From contig JAVLUZ010000142.1 in the NCBI GenBank assembly GCA_036768485.1, positions 11,399,456-11,463,455 of the forward strand: a stretch of 64,000 nucleotides of DNA. The letters are read 5' to 3'. How positions within the stretch are numbered: the first letter of the stretch is position 1; every line of letters begins with the position of its first letter. Positions 53,286-62,200 of the stretch are shown piece after piece. Under the pieces are notes generated by a model. That model was not told the DNA's origin. It saw only the letters and a program-made list of their open reading frames with translations, and did not search any database. This DNA is from Mermis nigrescens. Taxonomy: Eukaryota > Nematoda > Enoplea > Mermithida > Mermithidae. A program made the position numbers and the translations under genes.

Positions 53286-56200
53286 TAATAATAATAATAA
53301 TCGTCATCATCAAATTAATATTTTTTCGTGGTAAGATTTGAACTGAATAGTTTAATCGGTGGATCAAGGAAAATTGTTAAAATTGACATGAAATACATTA
53401 GCATACATGTATATAGCAGGGGATGAGAATCCCCAAACAAAGTTGGTCGTCCGTCTCTATTCCCTAAAGGCTTACAGTTTTTTTACCTCCCATCACTATT
53501 TTCGGCAAAAGCTTGCATTTTTAGACCTTCTTGGGTGCTCTTTTGTCGTTTTTGACTGAAAAATGACGGTCATCTCGTTTCGGATAAAAATATATCAATT
53601 ATTTAAGTCACAAATTTGAAATATATTAGATATATTACGAAGGAATAAAGGCGCACCAAATAATTTTTAGATAATGATTAAAAATAGAAAGATTGCGAAA
53701 ATTTCGAAAACGGATTTTTCAATGTTTTCTTTTATGTACTTGCAGCTTTGGCACCCTTTGAAGTCAAGCTGTAAACGCATTGAGTGCCTGAAACTGGCTG
53801 GATGCGTATTTACCACCAGAAAAAGCGCCAAGGACTTAGGCTTGCTGACGTCAATCAAGGAATTCTTTTCCAGCTCTCAAAGTTTAACATGTGTAGATTT
53901 GTCAGATTGCGCTCTTCCGGCTGAAGTCCTTAAGTATATTGATCTCCTTGATTTATCTCTATAACTGCTGTTGCACTTGAGGATTATTTAAGTTCTGTTC
54001 GAAAATACGGATAATGTTTGTTTTATCGTTCTTTAATTAGTGGTGTACAGACATGCACATTATGGGAATTTTAAGGAGGGGGGGGGTAAATTTAAAAGTG
54101 CTTTTTTGGGCGCAAAAATGATGTATATGCGTCAAAAACAGCGTTTTTCGGCGCTTCTTACGATTCTCCATCGTTTCAGAGCGTGAAAACATGAAAAAAT
54201 TCATAAAAAATCGAAAAATTGAATAAATTGACGAAAATATAGTCGAAAATGAGTACATTGCCCGAAGCGCCGAAAATTTGTCATTCTTGAGCAAATAGAT
54301 GGCTAAAAACGTTCAAAATAGCATGTTTCTACGAATTTCTAGGAAACTTGTAAATCGCGGATTGGGGGATGAAAAATTGTAGGAAGGGGAGGGTAAAACT
54401 TCTCTCTGGGGAGGAGATTGAAAAAACCCCTTGAGCCCCTTTAGTTCTGTGCAAGCACTCCAAAACTTCGTTAACAAATTATTAGTAACCACACATGATC
54501 TTTGCGGGGGTTAAAGATTTTTGCCCCCAGAAAATGTTTACCCCACCTCCAAATTTTTTCACTCCCCCAGAATTGGAGATTTTTGAAAGTTCCAAAAAAA
54601 CTTTCTAAAAATTTGCAGAAAAGATTATTTTTTACGCGTTTTTAGCTATCTATTTGCTCAAAAGTGCCAAATTTTCTGCGCTTCGCGCCATTATACTCAT
54701 GTTTTGACTATTTTGTTAAATTTGTTCCGACTTTTTTATTCTTCTTGAAATTTTTTGTTTTTATGCTCTAGAAAGATAAAGCATCGGCGGCAGAAACGAT
54801 GAAAAAAGATGTTTTTGACGCGTACCTACCATTTTTAGACCCAAAAGAGGCACTTTATAATTTCAATCCCCCTTAGAATTCCCATGCTGTGCTTGTACAA
54901 TAGTAACACTAGTAATCGAATAATGGTAAACGTCGATTCTAATACAAGGTTCTGCATACAAAAATGTGACTTTGCATTTGCTAAAAATTTTTCTAATACT
55001 ACTAATGCATCTTATACAGATAAGTAAAATTGTGGAATCTTAAATACAAGTAAAGCTCGACTCAATGTTTAAGTGAACTATCTCACTTATTACTTTTATG
55101 CAGAATAGGTTTATTTACTCTATTTTTGGCATCTTATAAAGTAATTGAAGCTGCATTTTTTCGATTGAACTCGCTGATTGAACTCGCTTTTTTATCGTGT
55201 ATATTCAGTTTTTAATACTCTGGATAATTCAAAATTTTTATTTTTATTTTAATCTAATTTTTTACTTTTTGATTTATTTTTATTTCAGGTATATATTATT
55301 AGGCTTAGTCTGTAACCAGCGTTGCGACGAAGTTAGCCTGGACCTGAGTCGGAGTTTCGCCGATAGACAATGCATTTCTCATTTAGAAACCTGTGCTCCT
55401 GATCTGACGGCTGTGACGCAGCTTTCATTGCGTGATTGCGGTAACGAATGGATTTTCTCTGCTAGGCTAGAATAAATTTATACAATTATTTGTAGCTTAT
55501 GCTGCGGACTTAAAACAACTTTGTTCGTCCTTGCCTTACTTTTAACAGGGATTGAGATCCCCAATCAAATTCGGTTGTCTCCCCATCCCCTAAAGGCTGA
55601 GGTCTCTAATCGCTCTCCCCGAGTTTTGGCAAAAACTTGCGCTTCAGACCATTTTTAGGTACTTTTTTGCCGTTTTTGGCCAAATGTACCCTAAAAATGA
55701 CCAAGTATCCCTCCTAAAATTTCGAGCCATTACCAAGCATGCACAGCGTGGGAATTCTGGGAAGCGTGAAATCAAAAAAATCTAAAGTGCCTTTTTGAGC
55801 TCAAAAACGGTGATACGCGTTAAAAACTTAATTTTCCGGCGTTTCTGACGATGATTCATCTCTCTAGGGGATAAAACATAAAGTTCGAGAGAAATCCAGA
55901 AAAGTTCAATTAAATTTATCAACGAAATGTAGTTAAAAAGTTAGTATATGGCGCGTAGCGCCAAAAGTTTCACATTTTTGAGCAAATAGATAGCTAAAAA
56001 CGCTTAAAAAAGCACCTTCTTTGGAATTTTTTGGAAAATCGGTAATTCTGGTGGGGTGAAATGGGAGGTGAAATCCCCTCATAAACCCCCAAGATAATGT
56101 ATGGTCGCTACACGATATGCTTTTTGTCCAGCTCTCTTATTGAGAAATTTTTTTAAATCTATTTTGTATGTAGTTAGTGTCGCACCTTTCGAATGTAATA

Positions 56201-59200
56201 TCCGTTTCATTGCCATAATTAATGACCTGACTGTATTTGCACCAATGTTTTTCATTTTTGTCCCTCTGTTTAGTAAATATCAAGCGTTTTTAGCCTTAGA
56301 GAACGATGCCGTCACGCTGATTCCATCATTGGCTCTAATGAAGCGTCTAAAAGGTTTGGACCTTGGCGGCAACAACTTTTCATCCTCCAAAAAACAGCAT
56401 ACAAAGAATTTGCGCAATATAATGATGGAAATGATTAAATTGATCGGTGAAGAAAATCCGGTTTGTGTATAACTTCGCTTGTTCTTATAAAATCACTTAT
56501 TTGAGAAGTGTAAAACTAAATTATTTAAATTATTCAAAAAATTGCATGTTATTTAAATCATTTTTCGTATCGAAATGAATAGAAATTGATGGTGCGTGTT
56601 CTGAATTTTAGTTGATACGTAAGATCATACTTTTAATCTAAAATTGCCAATGCGCAGAATTTTTAAAAGCAAGATTTCGTTCAAAATTAGACGGGAGGAT
56701 AAATATGTATATCTTAATTCATAGAGAAGGGAGAACAAACGATCTTTCTTGGCGATTTCGTCGTCTCCCCGCTGACGTTTGTAGACATTAGGGGTTCACC
56801 GGGTACCGGTACCGGTACCGGCGTCGGTACCGGGACACCGGTACCGGTGTCAGTACCACTCCGGCACCGGCCGGTACTAAATTTTATTTCGCAAGTTGAA
56901 AGTGAAGGGGCATCGTTGACGTGCAGTCCTACACTAAATGAATAATAAACGATAAAAATGGAGGTAGATTATTTGAAAAATTCATCTTAGCATTTAAATA
57001 ACTAATTTCAACCACCTTTAATCAACGATTCTTAAATTATTGATCAAATTAATAAATTACTGTTCATCTATTTATTGTACAAACACATATTTTGTTCAAA
57101 GAATGCGGCTGTTATCAGTAATTTGAACGACACTAAATAATTTGACGAAAAATACGGGGAGGTGGGAAGTTTAATAATCGCTACACGCGAATTTTTTTGT
57201 TGAAAGTTCACACTTGTTTTAAAAACCATTTCTGTTCATTTTTTATTCTCGACTTGAAAATCGTAGCTCGGCAGGTTGTAAGTAAGGGTTTAGCGAATTT
57301 CAACATATTAGTTGCACTGTATGTTTAGTCCGTTAAGAGGGTAGCCAGAGTCGTTTAATGGACCCAATGGTTCTTATAAATTGTGCATATTAAAATGACA
57401 CAAAATTTCCTGAAAATTTATTGCTTCTGATTTCTTTTTAAATATACATATGCCTCTACAAACATTTTATTTTTTAAACCAAATTTTGCTGTTTTCAGAC
57501 AGAAAAGCTAGCCTTTTTTAAGTTTGAAAGGGGTCTTTAGTAGACCTGCACTTTGAAGATTTTGGGATCGGGCTGAAAAGTCAGAATGATGAAGTGAAAT
57601 TTTTTCGGACTAAATAGGGCAAAATTAATGCCAGAAACGGACAAAAATAAAATCTTTCTTCCTTCAAAAGTGTACGAAATCAATTGGAACCTCTAAACTA
57701 TGGTAGCTTCTACGCTTCTTTTACGTTTGTACCAATTTTTAATCACGTTCCATCTGAGTAGAGCTCTTCAGCTGGTCCTCATACCAAGGTGAACCATAAT
57801 GTCAGTTCTGGTCATGTTGTGTACCTGCACCTGCTGCCCTACATATATGCATGAAAGCAAAAAATAAGGTACACAGTTAAGAAAAGAACAAAGTACATTT
57901 ACGAGTACCTACTTTACAAGAGTGTTTGAAATTATTGTTAATAAAGGTATTCTTATTGTGTTTAAGTTGACATTTCCTTTAGTGATGCTACATACGTATT
58001 TAACTCGATAATGCGGTAGGTATCGTTCTAGAGATATCGCTGCAGGATCAGCCATGCTGTGACAATGGTCTGATCACAATGCTAATGTTTTCTCCCTAAA
58101 TGCATGCAGGCACTAGTATGTATTCGTTGTATGTATGTATATTAGTACCGGTACCGGTGCAATACTATTAGGAATAATTCAAAATTTTGCGTTAGTCAAT
58201 TCTATGTTTATTTTATAGAAAGAAAAAAATTAAAAATGCGTAAAAACAAAATTATTGGTAGGAGATTCTGGGTTGTGGGTTGAGTTACTGCCAGGCGGCT
58301 TTATATTCCAGGTATATCAAAGTCGGGTTAAAAAGTTTTTTTAAGTATACATTAGACGTGTTCTTGTGAGGGGTTTTTGGGGGGGGGTTCCGACCCCTAT
58401 AATGGCAACTGACTCCCCGCAAAATGACTGCGACCCGCCTAGAATTATCGATTTTTTGTAAAAATTGGTAAAAGTTGTATAAAATGTGCCTTTTTAGGCG
58501 TTTGTACCTCATTTTTAGCTCGAAAATCTCAAATTTCCGGCGCTTTGCGCCATATGCACATTTTACTTTACCTGTCCAATTTACTCAATTGTTTCAAATT
58601 TTTTTTAGATTTCCTATACGTTTTTATGTTCTAGTCACAAAACAGTGTTTTTGACGTGTACTAATCGTTTTTTAGCTCAAAAAGGCAATTTTAAAATAAT
58701 TTCTGGGGATGATCTCCGCAGAATTTCCATGCTGTATACATATGTATGACATACATGCTGTATTTTTAATAAATCTAGCATGTTCATGTAACAGTATTTA
58801 ACAGCTCCAACCATTTTTTCAGCGGGATTTACAGCCATGTATTTTAGAAGTCTAATGTCGACTGACTCTGAAATCTTTATTAAAAACACAAACGGGCCTG
58901 ATTTTGAGCTTTACAAACAGATCTACTAATCATTATTTATGAGCTGGGAAAAGGATTAAAAAAAATTGACTTATTATTCCAAGCGGAAAAGCGATACAAT
59001 TTTAGCTCTCCAATATTCTTTTTGCCGCAAAATTTTCGATATTTTCGGCGCAGATTATTCGCATCATATAAATTTTTCTTAAAATTAGCGCAAAGATGGC
59101 AAAATTTGATGTTCTTGTTCCCGCATACAGATGCATACATATGTTTATTCACTACCAGACATGCACAGCATGGAATTTCTAATGGGGTAGGGGGTGGAAT

Positions 59201-62200
59201 TCTAGAGCGCATTTTTTGGGCCCAAAAATCATGGATACGCAGCAAAAACATCGTTTTCTAACGTTTCTGACAATGCTTCCGGGGGTGAAACCTTTAGGGA
59301 TGGGGGTGAAAACGCCCTCCCCGCAAAGACCCCAAGATCATGTATATGTTTACTACGCATTTGCTTCTGCAGTCACATTTGTTCAATGTTTCTTCGATTT
59401 AAAACGTTATTACTGCAGACCTTGCAAGAGTTGACGTTGTCCGATTGCCGTATAGGCGCTGGTGTTTGTGTACTATTAAATGCACTGGGTGTAGCATCTA
59501 GTCTAAAAATTTTGGACATATCGGGAAACGACATTGGAAATTTCGGAGCAAGACTTTTGGGCAAAGCATTGCAAGTGAACAGTTCATTGGAAATTTTGCG
59601 TCTGGATCGTAATCAGATCACATGGGAGGGATATGCGGACGTTGTGCATGCTTTGAAATAGTACGTTTAAATGAAAATTTGTTCGGTGATAAAATTCTAT
59701 ATCGGATTATACTCACACATTTAACGGCTCGGAATTTCTGGTGGCGGTCTCTGGCTATTTTTAGGGGGGGGGTAAATGACCTCCAATGCTTGGCCAAGAA
59801 CGGCCAAGAAACGTCTAGAAACGGTCAAAAATTTAATTTTGCCAAGAATGGGGGGATCAAAAATTTTCTGGCTCTGGGGGACGGAGAGACGACCAACTCT
59901 GGGTGGAGTATCTTCCATCCCTTCCCCTGTTACACGTATGACCTTGCTTATATTCGTTTATATCCTTGCATAAATCAATTCGCATTGACTTTAATCATTC
60001 GTTTCAAGGTTATCGAAAATACTACGTCTACTTTTTATCGAATGTTGTATGAATGAGCAAAAAATTGCCGATAGCACATCTATAGAGCTGATTTAATTAA
60101 TTTTGGTATGACGAAAATATTTATTATTTTATGCCATTAACTAGTTTTTTGTGAACGAAAGTACAACTCATAACATATAAGCTAAAAATTTTCGATTTTT
60201 ATGCTACTCAACGTTTTACGCATAGTCATTATAGCTTTAGTATAATAAATCTGTTTTTGCGTATTGAACGAATTTTTTTATTTTTTAATCTGTGAAAATC
60301 ATATTTTCGCAAGACCAGGGTTCGCAAGGGTTGATCAAGTACAAAAATTCGTGATTAGTAATTATATGTATGAGTTAGTATAATGTCCAAATTTTTTCGT
60401 AAATTGAATGAAAGAATAATCGGAATAATCTTCATGAAATGCTTTTATGCAGTACAGTAGAGACTACTCATTCATCCGCATTCTTAGCCCACTTTGAGCG
60501 TGCTAAGACGTTTTTATTGATACAAAGTTTGGGAACTCGTCAGCTCGAAGCAAAGCGCTAAAAATTTTTTTTGACTTTTTACAATTTTGGGCTATTTATG
60601 CTAAGCACAAGCGGAAGATCTCTGTTCACATCAATAATAGTGCAGAAAAGATTCCATCGGCTTGGAATTGTGTGACTGAATTTCTGATGTTTCAGCGAAG
60701 GCGATTATATGTACATATGTATCTCACTCCTAAGTCCAATGTAAATATGTGTATGTGGTGCCTGTTCGTCGAATTTTAAGATATTGCTGTTACTTTATTC
60801 GGCCTTTTCTAGCGAAACATGTGGAATTATGAATAGAAAAACTAAAATACATTTTTACATTTAGAATTCGAAATATTATAATAAACTGCTTATTCTTCGT
60901 CTGATAATTACGCCACACTTAATTTTTTGTTGGCTAATCCCCGTGTAATTTACTATAATGAATAGTGTAAGTATGTACATACGCGCATTTACAGATGTTG
61001 TTTAATTTTTAGCAATAATTCTTTGTTGTCAATGCCGAATCCTATTCAGGACGTTTCCGAGTCCTTGAAATTAAACAAGGAAAAGACCGAATCAATTTTG
61101 AATGAGGTTTGTTACACTTTCGCCCTACTTTAAACATACGAGTATAATACGCATTTTTAAAATAATTTTAGGTGTTTAATGAATTTAAATCAAAGCATTA
61201 AGTTTGTCCGGTTTTCATTTTTACAATGATCAGTGGTGGATCTTGGATTTTTTGACAGGTAGGCGGAACCCCAAATTTTCCTAAAAGTGTCTAAGATTGT
61301 TAAAGAATTCGTCCATTATGCTAGGAGTAGCGGTTTTTTGTCATCTTTTTTTTCTGGACAGAATAATTTGTTATCCAAAAAAATTGAATTTTCGAAAGTT
61401 TTCTACGAAGAAGGCACAAAATCAGTGCCTAAATCGGCGTAAAGCACCGAAAAAATACATTTTAAGAACTAAGAAATTCTTCATCTGTGCAAAAACTAAT
61501 TTTCTAAAATAAAAATAAAGCTTCTAGAGCGCTTGAAAAGTCAGTAAATGTCATTAATGAGTAATACCCGGCGCGAAGTGCCAGAAATATTCGGAAAATA
61601 TTCTTCAAAAATGGCTTAAATCATCAAACAATACGCATTATTCTCTATTGCGCCCAATAGTGTTTGACGACAGGGGGCGGCCGCCCCCGCTCCCCATTAT
61701 AATCTGCGCCTGAGAATAAGGCATTTGTTTGATTTGATATCTATGTATATTTTAAGAGACGAAGTCTGGAGATATGTAAGCTTACCAAGAAAAAAACTTA
61801 AAATCAGCACCATGGAAAATGTGGGGTTGACTCGACACAATCTGAGAAAAACATTCAGTTCATTTAGAAACATTTGTAGCTTTTACTGCATATAGATGCT
61901 AAGATCCAAAACGGTGTAAGGAAGGATGTATGGGCGAAATTTTGGTGAGTAGTTTATCAGAAAAAATCTGTTAATGTGGAATGATTTCTGAAAAATGGGT
62001 GAAAGACCGATTTCAAGCGCTATGTATTTTAGCGCTTAGACATTCTTTTATTAGATTAAGTTGCTCTGTAGAATGTCCGTCTTGTCGGTATTTCTTATCT
62101 GTCTTATCTCTTCTATGCATTGCATGGTTCTTTGCATTTCAAAGATTTTTTCGGCTGATCAAAGACTTTTCAGATGGCTTTTTCTTTGGGTGGGGGATCC

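Noticed and set aside
53173..53367. Tyrosine-rich minus-strand open frame
   Set aside because: Produced by the ATA microsatellite.
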